A stretch of 64,000 bases of DNA from Xanthomonas vesicatoria ATCC 35937 (GTDB taxonomy: Bacteria > Pseudomonadota > Gammaproteobacteria > Xanthomonadales > Xanthomonadaceae), in assembly GCF_001908725.1 (NCBI RefSeq), contig NZ_CP018725.1, positions 4,712,001 through 4,776,000 on the forward strand. Direction: 5' to 3'. Shown piece by piece: positions 1 through 6,778 of the stretch; within the stretch, counting starts at the first letter, position 1; each line of letters starts with the position of its first letter. The translations under genes and the position numbers were made by a program. Below the pieces are notes generated by a model. It worked only from the letters and a program-made list of their open reading frames with translations. It was not told where the DNA came from and searched no databases.

Positions 1-660
1 TGCATCACCGGGGAGCCTTCGTCTACCGAGCGTTTGGGCGATCTGTTGCGCGTCGGCCGCCGCGGCAGCCTGTCCGGCAATCTGATCGTCAACGGTGTCC
101 AAGGCCATGTGGCGTACCCGCACAAGGCGCGCAACCCGATCCACCTGGCGGCACCGGCGCTGGCCGAACTGATCGCGCGGCGATGGGACGATGGCTTCGA
201 AAGTTTCCCGCCCACCAGCCTGCAGATTTCCAATATCCATGCCGGCACCGGCGCCAATAACGTGATCCCCGGCGAGCTGCAGGTGGCTTTCAATCTGCGT
301 TACACCCCGCACTGGGATGCGCCGCGTCTGGAGGCAGAAATCACCGCAGTGCTGGATCGCCATGCACTGGATTACAGCGTGCGTTGGCACCGCAGTGGCG
401 AGCCGTTCTATACGCCAGAGGGGCGGCTGCGCAGTGTCGCGCGCGAGGTGTTGGGCCAGTTCGCCGGCGCGCCGCCGGAAGAGAGCACCGGCGGCGGTAC
501 CTCCGATGCGCGCTTCATCGCACCGCTGGGCGCGCAATGCATCGAAGTCGGCCCGGTCAACGCGTCGATCCACCAGGTCGACGAGCATGTGCGCGTGGCC
601 GATCTGGAGGCGCTGCCGTCGCTGTATCGCACGCTTGTCGAGCGCTTGTTGATCGGCTGA
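1..660 (+). CDS. dapE: Succinyl-diaminopimelate desuccinylase, 3' part (5' end outside window)
   Basis: This is the C-terminal part of DapE, the zinc hydrolase that converts N-succinyl-LL-diaminopimelate to LL-diaminopimelate in lysine and peptidoglycan synthesis. The frame is open from base 1, reading [14 protein letters not shown], then a [10 protein letters not shown] stretch and [14 protein letters not shown], all typical of the DapE dimerisation lid. Near the C terminus [12 protein letters not shown] and an HQVDEHV motif supply the conserved glycine-rich loop and the late metal-ligand histidine. About 219 residues are present of the usual 375 or so, so the first 40 percent of the enzyme lies upstream. 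It ends with TGA at 658-660, 72 bases before the asnB leader ORF. Confidence 0.95.
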   Translation, partial: CITGEPSSTERLGDLLRVGRRGSLSGNLIVNGVQGHVAYPHKARNPIHLAAPALAELIARRWDDGFESFPPTSLQISNIHAGTGANNVIPGELQVAFNLRYTPHWDAPRLEAEITAVLDRHALDYSVRWHRSGEPFYTPEGRLRSVAREVLGQFAGAPPEESTGGGTSDARFIAPLGAQCIEVGPVNASIHQVDEHVRVADLEALPSLYRTLVERLLIG

Positions 661-732
661 GCGAGCGCGGCGGCGCCGTCGTTGCCGCTGAAACAGTTGC
701 GCCAGCGAAAACGAACGGTTAGCGTCAACTGC

Positions 733-822
733 ATGGTCATCCGCTTCGCCAACCTCAATAACGCCAACCGCAATGCGCTGCGCGCGAATAATCGTGCGCG
801 GCCGATGCGGGTCTGCGACTAG
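733..822 (+). CDS. Asn-rich leader peptide of asnB (29 codons)
   Basis: A short ORF from ATG 733 to TAG 820-822 encodes 29 residues, seven of them Asn at positions 7, 9, 10, 12, 14, 19 and 20, including two Asn-Asn pairs. Such enrichment directly before an asparagine synthetase gene and an intrinsic terminator is the signature of a transcription-attenuation leader peptide. Codons 23-27 overlap the 13-nt segment (800-812) that can pair with the 5' arm of the terminator. No strong Shine-Dalgarno sequence precedes the ATG, so initiation may be weak or the transcript nearly leaderless. An ATG at 773, in frame with asnB, lies inside this ORF in another frame and should not be taken as the asnB start. 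The role is inferred from sequence alone. Confidence 0.72.
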   Translation: MVIRFANLNNANRNALRANNRARPMRVCD

Positions 823-885
823 GCGAAGTACACCCAAACGCCCAGGAATCAGAAAACCCGCATCGGCCGATGCGGGTTTTTTTTT
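800..885 (+). promoter_or_regulatory. asnB attenuator: antiterminator segment and intrinsic terminator
   Basis: The terminator hairpin is a perfect palindrome at 857-876 followed by nine T residues at 877-885. The segment GGCCGATGCGGGT at 800-812 is identical to the 3' arm at 865-877, so it can pair over 13-14 bp with 856-869 and block the terminator. A ribosome paused at Asn codons 19-20 (787-792) would leave 800-812 free and allow read-through. A ribosome reaching the stop codon at 820-822 would cover most of it and let the terminator form. The mutually exclusive pairing is read from the sequence; ribosome-mediated control by Asn-tRNA supply is inference. Confidence 0.72.
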
Positions 886-955
886 GGGCGTCACTTCCAT
901 GCAGCATGCTCGTCCACCGGCCACCCATCCCCGTCGTTTCATCAGGAGTGTTTCC

Positions 956-2650
956 ATGTGTTCCATCTTCGGCATTTTCGGCCTGCAACCCGGCGACGAT
1001 CTGCAGGCCCTGCGCCGGCAGGCGCTGGAATGTTCGCAGCGGCAGCGGCATCGTGGCCCGGACTGGAGCGGCGTGTATGTCGACGCTGGTGCGATCCTGG
1101 TGCACGAACGCCTGGCCATCGTCGATCCGGCCGGCGGCTCGCAACCATTGCTCTCGGAAGATGGGCAGCTGACATTGGCGGTGAATGGCGAAATCTATAA
1201 CCATCGCGAACTCAAGCAGGAGCTGCAGCAGCCATACGCCTTCCAGACCGGCTCAGATTGCGAAGTGATCAACGCGCTGTACCGCGAGGATGCACCGGCC
1301 TCGTATCTCAACCGCCTCAACGGCATCTTTGCGTTCGCACTGTGGGACAAGGCGGCCGGGCGGGTGATCATCGCGCGCGACCCGATCGGCGTGGTGCCGC
1401 TGTACTGGGGACATGATCGGGAAGGCCGCCTGCGCGTGGCCTCGGAGCTGAAATCGTTGGTGGACGACTGCGCCGATGCCGCGCAGTTTCCGCCCGGTCA
1501 CTGGTACGACAGTGCCACCGGTGCCTTGAGCCGCTACTACGAGCGCGCCTGGCGCGAATACGGCGAAGTGGAAGGCGTGCAGGTGCAACTGCAGGAGTTG
1601 CGCGAGGCGTTCGAACGCGCGGTGCATCGTCAGCTGATGACCGACGTGCCGTATGGCGTGTTGCTTTCCGGCGGTCTGGATTCCTCGTTGGTCGCCGCGG
1701 TGGCTGCGCGCTATGCACGGCATCGCATCGAAGAAAACGACACCACCGAAGCATGGTGGCCGCGCCTGCATTCGTTCGCGATCGGCTTGAAAGGCTCGCC
1801 TGATCTTGCCGCTGCCGAGGTGGCCGCCGCCGCACTGGGTACCGTGCATCACGGCTTCGAATACACCTTCGAAGAAGGCCTGGACGCGTTGCCGGAAGTG
1901 ATCCGCCATATCGAAACCTACGATGTCACCACGATTCGCGCGTCCACGCCGATGTTTCTGCTGGCGCGGCGTATCAAGGCGATGGGCGTCAAGATGGTGC
2001 TGTCGGGCGAAGGCAGCGACGAAATCTTTGGTGGGTATCTGTACTTCCACAAGGCGCCGAACGCGCGCGAGTTCCATGAAGAGCTGGTGCGCAAGCTCGA
2101 CGCGCTCAACAACTACGATTGCCTTCGCGCCAACAAGTCGATGATGGCCTGGGGCGTGGAGCCGCGCGTGCCGTTCCTGGACCGCGAGTTCCTGGACGTG
2201 GCCATGCGCATGGATGCCAGCTTCAAGATGATCGACAAAACCAGCACCGGCGCCACGCGGATGGAAAAGGGCGTATTGCGCCAAGCCTTCGCCGGTTATC
2301 TGCCCGAATCGATCCTGTGGCGGCAGAAAGAACAGTTTAGCGATGGCGTGGGTTATGGCTGGATCGATGGACTCAAGGCCCACGCCGCCACGCATGTGAG
2401 CGACCGCGAACTGGCGGCGGCCGACCGGCGTTTTCCGGTCAATCCGCCGCAGACCAAGGAGGCGTATTTCTATCGCAGCCTATTCGAGCAGTTTTTCCCG
2501 AGCCAGGCGGCGGCAGAAACCGTGCCCGGCGGTAAGTCGATTGCGTGCTCGTCGCCGACTGCGATTGCCTGGGACGCGAGTTTTGCCGCGATGGCCGACC
2601 CATCGGGCCGTGCGATTGCCGGCGTGCACGAGCAGGCACTGGCTTCGTAA
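956..2650 (+). CDS. asnB: Asparagine synthetase B (glutamine-hydrolysing)
   Basis: The enzyme makes asparagine from aspartate, glutamine and ATP. The start ATG 956 gives MCSIFGIFG, placing Cys next to the initiator Met as the required N-terminal glutaminase nucleophile, and it has AGGAG at 944-948. The 564-residue length fits E. coli AsnB (554). An N-terminal class II amidotransferase domain (about 1-200) carries the RHRGPDWSG and NGEIYNH motifs. The synthetase domain has the pyrophosphate loop SGGLDSS near residue 240 and the SGEGSDEIFGGY motif. The nearest upstream gene is dapE, but an Asn-rich leader and terminator separate them, so expression is probably attenuated in response to asparagine. 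A GC-rich hairpin at 2667-2701 follows the stop. Confidence 0.96.
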   Translation: MCSIFGIFGLQPGDDLQALRRQALECSQRQRHRGPDWSGVYVDAGAILVHERLAIVDPAGGSQPLLSEDGQLTLAVNGEIYNHRELKQELQQPYAFQTGSDCEVINALYREDAPASYLNRLNGIFAFALWDKAAGRVIIARDPIGVVPLYWGHDREGRLRVASELKSLVDDCADAAQFPPGHWYDSATGALSRYYERAWREYGEVEGVQVQLQELREAFERAVHRQLMTDVPYGVLLSGGLDSSLVAAVAARYARHRIEENDTTEAWWPRLHSFAIGLKGSPDLAAAEVAAAALGTVHHGFEYTFEEGLDALPEVIRHIETYDVTTIRASTPMFLLARRIKAMGVKMVLSGEGSDEIFGGYLYFHKAPNAREFHEELVRKLDALNNYDCLRANKSMMAWGVEPRVPFLDREFLDVAMRMDASFKMIDKTSTGATRMEKGVLRQAFAGYLPESILWRQKEQFSDGVGYGWIDGLKAHAATHVSDRELAAADRRFPVNPPQTKEAYFYRSLFEQFFPSQAAAETVPGGKSIACSSPTAIAWDASFAAMADPSGRAIAGVHEQALAS

Positions 2651-2666
2651 CGCAGGTTTCAAGGGC

Positions 2667-2701
2667 AGCGGCCGGCGCGCGCCCACGCATTGCCGGCCGC
2701 T
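2667..2701. terminator. GC-rich hairpin between convergent asnB and beta-helix gene
   Basis: AGCGGCCGGC at 2667-2676 is the exact inverted complement of GCCGGCCGCT at 2692-2701, with a 15-nt loop. It sits between convergent stop codons at 2650 and 2717. No long T tract follows on either strand, so it may act as a weak bidirectional terminator or an mRNA 3'-end stabiliser. Confidence 0.5.
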
Positions 2702-2716
2702 CTCTATCGCCCGTGT

Positions 2717-3769
2717 TTATTGCTCGTGGCGCACGCAATAGCCGTAGCGCTGCGGCTCAATATCTACACCGGCCACATCGGCCTGGTTGTTGCGCCACAG
2801 ATTCGGCTTGAAGTCGGCCGCGGTGCAGTTGGCCGCGCGGTCCACACCGATGGTGTAGGTGAACGGCGTATTGGAGAAACGGTTGTTCTCGAACACGTTG
2901 TCCTGACTCATGCTGTTGTCCCAGCACAGGATTTCCGGCGTGCGGTAGCGAATGGCGCAGGCCAGGAACACGCCGGCCACCTTGTTGCCATCGAACTGGT
3001 TGTTGCTGAAGCGGTTACGTCGCGCATCGGATAGATAAATGCCCTGGCTGCCGTTGCGCTCGAAGCGGTTGTTACGGATCTCGCTGTCTTCCAGATGTTC
3101 GGTGGTCAACCCGGCCGCCACGTTGTCGTGGATGTAGTTGTTGACCATGGTGACCTTGGCCGTGCGGTTGAATGACACGCCGTCCCAGATTGCGCCGGAG
3201 ACATCGTTGTTTTCGATGGTGATCTCGCGCGTGTCGTATTCGCTCAACAGGCAGGCGCTACGGCATTTGTTGACCTGTAACCCGGCCAGACGAATGCCCT
3301 GGCCGGAGCGCACCACCACCGCGCTGTTGCTCAGGTATGGGCGCTCGGGCATGAATTCCTTGTCGCCGGTGCTGGCGACGATCTGCATGTCTTCGATGCT
3401 GACATTGCGGATCACGCCGGTCGGCTGCTGGTTTTCGTAGTCGCCTACCACCAGTGCGGGTTGTTGCACGCCATCGGCCATGCGCAGCACCGTGCTCGGG
3501 CCTTTGCCGCGCAGGGTCAGGTTGCCGCGGTGGATCGACACCAGCCCACTCAGCGGAAATTCGCCTTTTTCAAGACACAACACCGACGGCGTGTCGCTCT
3601 GCGGAAGTTTGTCGATGGCCTTCTGCAGATCCTGGCCTGGCTTCACCTTGGCGGTGCAGCTGGCGACAGGCGCATCTGGCGGGCCGGATTTGGCTGGGGG
3701 CGCGGCCGAGCAGGCGGCTGCAAACACCAGGGGTAACAGGGCAGAAACGGAGCGGGCAAGCTGAGGCAT
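2717..3769 (-). CDS. Right-handed parallel beta-helix repeat lipoprotein
   Basis: The 350-residue protein has a lipoprotein-type signal peptide with the lipobox VFAAAC and its Cys near residue 20, so it is probably membrane anchored in the envelope. The body shows the short Asn- and Gly-rich coils of parallel beta-helix (PbH1/NosD-like) proteins, for example TIENNDVSG, VNNYIHDN, IRNNRFERN and FSNNQFDGN. Such folds occur in polysaccharide lyases, epimerases and surface proteins, and I see no catalytic motif that decides between them. Several Cys pairs in the last third may form disulphides. The frame extends upstream of 3769, but the signal peptide marks the true start. Its nearest upstream neighbour on the same strand is a TonB-dependent receptor 290 bases away. 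Confidence 0.85.
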   Translation of the reverse strand: MPQLARSVSALLPLVFAAACSAAPPAKSGPPDAPVASCTAKVKPGQDLQKAIDKLPQSDTPSVLCLEKGEFPLSGLVSIHRGNLTLRGKGPSTVLRMADGVQQPALVVGDYENQQPTGVIRNVSIEDMQIVASTGDKEFMPERPYLSNSAVVVRSGQGIRLAGLQVNKCRSACLLSEYDTREITIENNDVSGAIWDGVSFNRTAKVTMVNNYIHDNVAAGLTTEHLEDSEIRNNRFERNGSQGIYLSDARRNRFSNNQFDGNKVAGVFLACAIRYRTPEILCWDNSMSQDNVFENNRFSNTPFTYTIGVDRAANCTAADFKPNLWRNNQADVAGVDIEPQRYGYCVRHEQ

Positions 3770-4060
3770 GCGGATTCCGGTCAGTGAGGGGAGAGGGGCG
3801 GTCGCTGTGGAGATATCTCGGATCGCGACGGCCTCTAGTGTGTCCCACTGAACGTTAAGTTCCAGCCCATGAGAGCCTGCGCGATTCGGCGCAGGTTCAT
3901 TGCGTGGCAATCGAGCGCACCGCAAGTGTGCGTCAAGGCGCAGTTGCGGTCGTGGGTGAGTGCAGGTGAGACGCACGCAAGCATGCAGGTGATGCTTACC
4001 GGATGGCGACACAGGCGCCGTCACCATGCCCACTGCAGCTGCTTGGACGATCGACCACAC
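3770..4060. other. Intergenic region, no gene recognised
   Basis: These 291 bases separate two minus-strand genes. They presumably hold the promoter of the beta-helix lipoprotein. I find no convincing small ORF, RNA or terminator here. Confidence 0.5.
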
Positions 4061-6193
4061 TCAGAAGGTGTAAGCCAACTGCGCATAGATGCGCCGCGGT
4101 TCGCCCGGGAAGTGCCCGCCACGCGCGTTGAAGCCGCTCACGGCATACACCTTGTCGAACAGGTTCTTGACGTTGATCTGCAGCTTCCATGCATCCCATT
4201 GCGTTTGCCAGCTGATGTCGTAGATGGCGTATGGCTTGACGCGTTGTCCATCCAGACTGACGCGCTCGCCCACGTAGTCGGCGCCGAACGCAATCGCCGA
4301 GCGCCAGGCCGGCAGGTCGTAGCGGGTCCACAGTCCGAGCGTGTTGCGCGGTGCATTGGCGAAGCGATCGCCCGATGCATTGGTGATGCCGTCGCTGCCG
4401 GCATCGAGCACGCGCGCATCGTTGTAGGCGTAGGTGAGATTGAGCACCCAGCGCTGGGTCAGGTCGGCCAGCAGGTCGACCTCCAGCCCTTCGCTGCGCA
4501 CCAGGCCCAGTGCGGACAATTGGTTGACGCCATCGACGACGCTGCCATTGGCTTGCACGATGTTGCTGCGTTCGATGCGATACAGCGCGGTGTTGAGGGT
4601 CAGGCCGCCATCGTTGAGCGCGGTCTTCAGACCAAGCTCCCATTGCTTGCTGCGCTCCGGGTCGAACGGCCCGCCGACGCTCGCATCCTGATTTGCCGCG
4701 TCCTGCGGCACAAAACCGCTGGCGTAGCTCGCATAGGCATTGACGCCGTCGCGCAGCACGAAGGTGCTGCCCACGCGCCAGCTGAGGTCGTTGCCGGTGA
4801 TGCGCGAGCCATCCAGCAGGTTGTCGTCCTTGAAGCCGTCCCAGCGCAGTCCGGCCATCGCGTACCAGCGCGGCGTCAGCGTCAGTTCGTCCTGCAGATA
4901 CGCGCCGTAGCGCAGGCTGCGCGTGCTGGTGGCACGCCACGGGAGCGTGTCCAGACCATAATCGTAGAAGCCGCTGCGCCCGTAGACCGGGTTGAACAAA
5001 TTGATGCCAGGCACCGGCCCGCGCACGCGTCCGGTATCCGCGGTATTGGCCGTTTGCGCCCGGAAATCGGCGTCCAGGCGATAGTAATCGGCGCCCATCA
5101 GCAGCTTGTGTGCGATGGTACCGGTGCTGGTGCGGAACACCGCATTGACGTTGCCGGAAATCGCGTCGTTGTCGCGGTACTGGTTGCGCAACTGCCGCGT
5201 CATCCACTCGGCAGTGCCGTCGCGATCGCGGTCGATCAAGCCCATCGGCTCGTGATAGATCTGATGCTCATCGTTCTTGAACCAGCGCAGCGCCATGTCC
5301 ACATCCCACGCACTGGACGGCGAAAACCGATACTGCGCGAAGGCGACCTTGGCGCGCATGTCGAGAAAATCGGTAGGCTCGTTGTGGTTCCAGCGGCGGT
5401 CGGTGAGGAAGTTGCCGTTGTCATCGACCGGCACGCCGCGCAGGCGATTGCCGCCCAGGTTTTGGGTGATATCGGTGTATTGCAGGGTGAGTTCACCGGT
5501 GTCGCCGACATCGAAGGCCAAAGACGCATCGCCGATCTGGCTCTGGCTATCGGTGTTCCAGCGAAAGCCGTCCTCGCCATCGGCATAGGCGCCGATGCGA
5601 TAGCGGATACGGCCGTCGTCGCGCGCAGGTCCTGTGGCTTCGAAGGACGCGGCGCCGAACGATTGATTGCCCAGTTGCAGCTCCACCCGCCGCTGCGCCT
5701 GGTGTGCAGGTTTGCGGGTGACGTAGTTGATGACGCCGCCGGGCTCGCCGGCACCATACAACGCACCTGCCGGGCCCTTAAGCACTTCAACGCGTTCGAT
5801 GTTGAACAACTGCGGCACGGAGAAGCCTGCATACGGGTCGCCACGCAGACCGTCATACAGCACGTTTTCCTGGCGAAAACCGCGCAAGGTAACCCCGGCG
5901 TAGCTGAAGAAACTGATGCCGCTGATGCTTCGATACAGATCGGTGATCTGGCGCGCGGCCTGGTCGTCGATCAACTCGCGCGGCAGCACCTGCACCGATT
6001 GCGGCACCAGCGAGAGCGGCGTGTCGGTGCGCGTGGCCACGGCGGCGTCTTCGGATTTGTAGAGCGTCTGCGCACGACCGACGACATCCACGCCATCCAG
6101 CTCGGTGACGGCCGCTGTTGTGATGTGTTGAGCGAAAGCAGGTTGCAGAGCGAGCGCAGCGGCGAGCGCGGTGACAAGGAGCGTGGGTCGCAT
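4061..6193 (-). CDS. TonB-dependent siderophore receptor (FhuE/FpvA type)
   Basis: This 710-residue outer-membrane receptor probably imports a ferric siderophore. It starts with a Sec signal peptide ending near AFAQ. The plug domain includes PLSLVPQSVQVLP, the LRGFRQENVLYDG stretch and VEVLKGPAGALYGAGEPGG followed by INYVTRKP, all hallmarks of the siderophore-receptor subfamily. The rest is a 22-strand barrel ending in AQLAYTF, with the terminal aromatic residue needed for BAM-dependent assembly. A TonB-box-like segment can be expected just after the signal peptide. A Fur-box-like sequence at 6202-6219 lies directly upstream of the ATG, so iron repression is likely. The siderophore ligand cannot be told from sequence. 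Confidence 0.93.
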   Translation of the reverse strand: MRPTLLVTALAAALALQPAFAQHITTAAVTELDGVDVVGRAQTLYKSEDAAVATRTDTPLSLVPQSVQVLPRELIDDQAARQITDLYRSISGISFFSYAGVTLRGFRQENVLYDGLRGDPYAGFSVPQLFNIERVEVLKGPAGALYGAGEPGGVINYVTRKPAHQAQRRVELQLGNQSFGAASFEATGPARDDGRIRYRIGAYADGEDGFRWNTDSQSQIGDASLAFDVGDTGELTLQYTDITQNLGGNRLRGVPVDDNGNFLTDRRWNHNEPTDFLDMRAKVAFAQYRFSPSSAWDVDMALRWFKNDEHQIYHEPMGLIDRDRDGTAEWMTRQLRNQYRDNDAISGNVNAVFRTSTGTIAHKLLMGADYYRLDADFRAQTANTADTGRVRGPVPGINLFNPVYGRSGFYDYGLDTLPWRATSTRSLRYGAYLQDELTLTPRWYAMAGLRWDGFKDDNLLDGSRITGNDLSWRVGSTFVLRDGVNAYASYASGFVPQDAANQDASVGGPFDPERSKQWELGLKTALNDGGLTLNTALYRIERSNIVQANGSVVDGVNQLSALGLVRSEGLEVDLLADLTQRWVLNLTYAYNDARVLDAGSDGITNASGDRFANAPRNTLGLWTRYDLPAWRSAIAFGADYVGERVSLDGQRVKPYAIYDISWQTQWDAWKLQINVKNLFDKVYAVSGFNARGGHFPGEPRRIYAQLAYTF

Positions 6194-6201
6194 TGGTCAC
6201 T

Positions 6202-6219
6202 AATGGGAATCGTTATCAA
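6202..6219 (-). promoter_or_regulatory. Putative Fur box upstream of the siderophore receptor
   Basis: Read on the minus strand, TTGATAACGATTCCCATT resembles the Fur 7-1-7 consensus TGATAAT-N-ATTATCA, with a near-perfect left half and a weaker right half. It lies 9-26 bases before the receptor start codon, overlapping the likely promoter or early transcript, as expected for iron repression. Confidence 0.6.
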
Positions 6220-6394
6220 GTGCATCTTAGCATGATGTGTTTGCGCAATTGCAGAGGTCGCTACCGCATGGACGCGGTGCGTTATGCGATGTGCTTGTGG
6301 GCGTGTGCGCGCAGGGATGCAGACATGCGAGACGCGAAGAATCGAGTGCGGGAATGCAGTAGTGCAGAAGGCAATGCGGGGAGGCAGCATCGGC

Positions 6395-6440
6395 TTCCTT
6401 CTCCCACCGGGAAGGGGCCGAAGGGCGGATGAGGGGGCGA
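6395..6440 (+). repeat. Dispersed intergenic repeat, copy 1
   Basis: The segment begins CCTTCTCCCACCGGGAAG and ends GGGCGGATGAGGG. A divergent copy in opposite orientation lies at 60266-60308. It has a short hairpin-forming core CTTCTCCC...GGGAAG typical of REP-like intergenic elements. Confidence 0.6.
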
Positions 6441-6533
6441 GCAAAGTCACGTGTCATCGCGTCTGCATGCGCATTTGTAGGAACGCATGGAGAGTAGCGT
6501 CGCTTGGCCGGCAGCATTGCTAATGCGGCGTAT

Positions 6534-6568
6534 CCCTCACCCCAACCCCTCTCCCGAGGGGAGAAGGG
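6534..6568 (+). repeat. Dispersed intergenic hairpin repeat, copy 2
   Basis: The sequence starts CCCTCACCCCAACCCC and continues into the hairpin CTCTCCCGAGGGGAGA. It matches the other repeats in this window in overall design (CCCTC edge plus CTCCC/GGGAG core) and is probably a REP-like element or a degenerate terminator. Confidence 0.5.
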
Positions 6569-6778
6569 TTTTTGCAGCGCGGTTATGCTTTCCGATTCTT
6601 TTCCACGCCTGCGTCGAGCGCTGTCGATGCGTAGGGCAGTGCAGCCTAGTCTGCTGTCCGGCACGGCGTAATGCGTCGTACCCGCAGTCCAGCATCTGTC
6701 CCGACGACAAAGGGGCTTGCACGGTGGCGATGCCGGATCTTTCTGTGTTCTGCTTCCAGAGCAGCGTGCCAGCCACTT

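Larger units (their letters stand above)
6227..6778. other. Gene-free interval with dispersed repeats
   Basis: About 550 bases lie between the divergent siderophore receptor start and the 3' end of the acylase gene. They hold two copies of a Xanthomonas-style GC-rich intergenic repeat (6395-6440 and 6534-6568). The possible ORFs are arginine-rich, lack ribosome sites and look non-coding. Confidence 0.6.

Noticed and set aside
3869..6235. Very long plus-strand frame (788 codons) opposite the siderophore receptor
   Set aside because: It is the antisense shadow of a clear TonB-dependent receptor gene; the translation has no domain and a composition forced by the GC-rich codons of the other strand.
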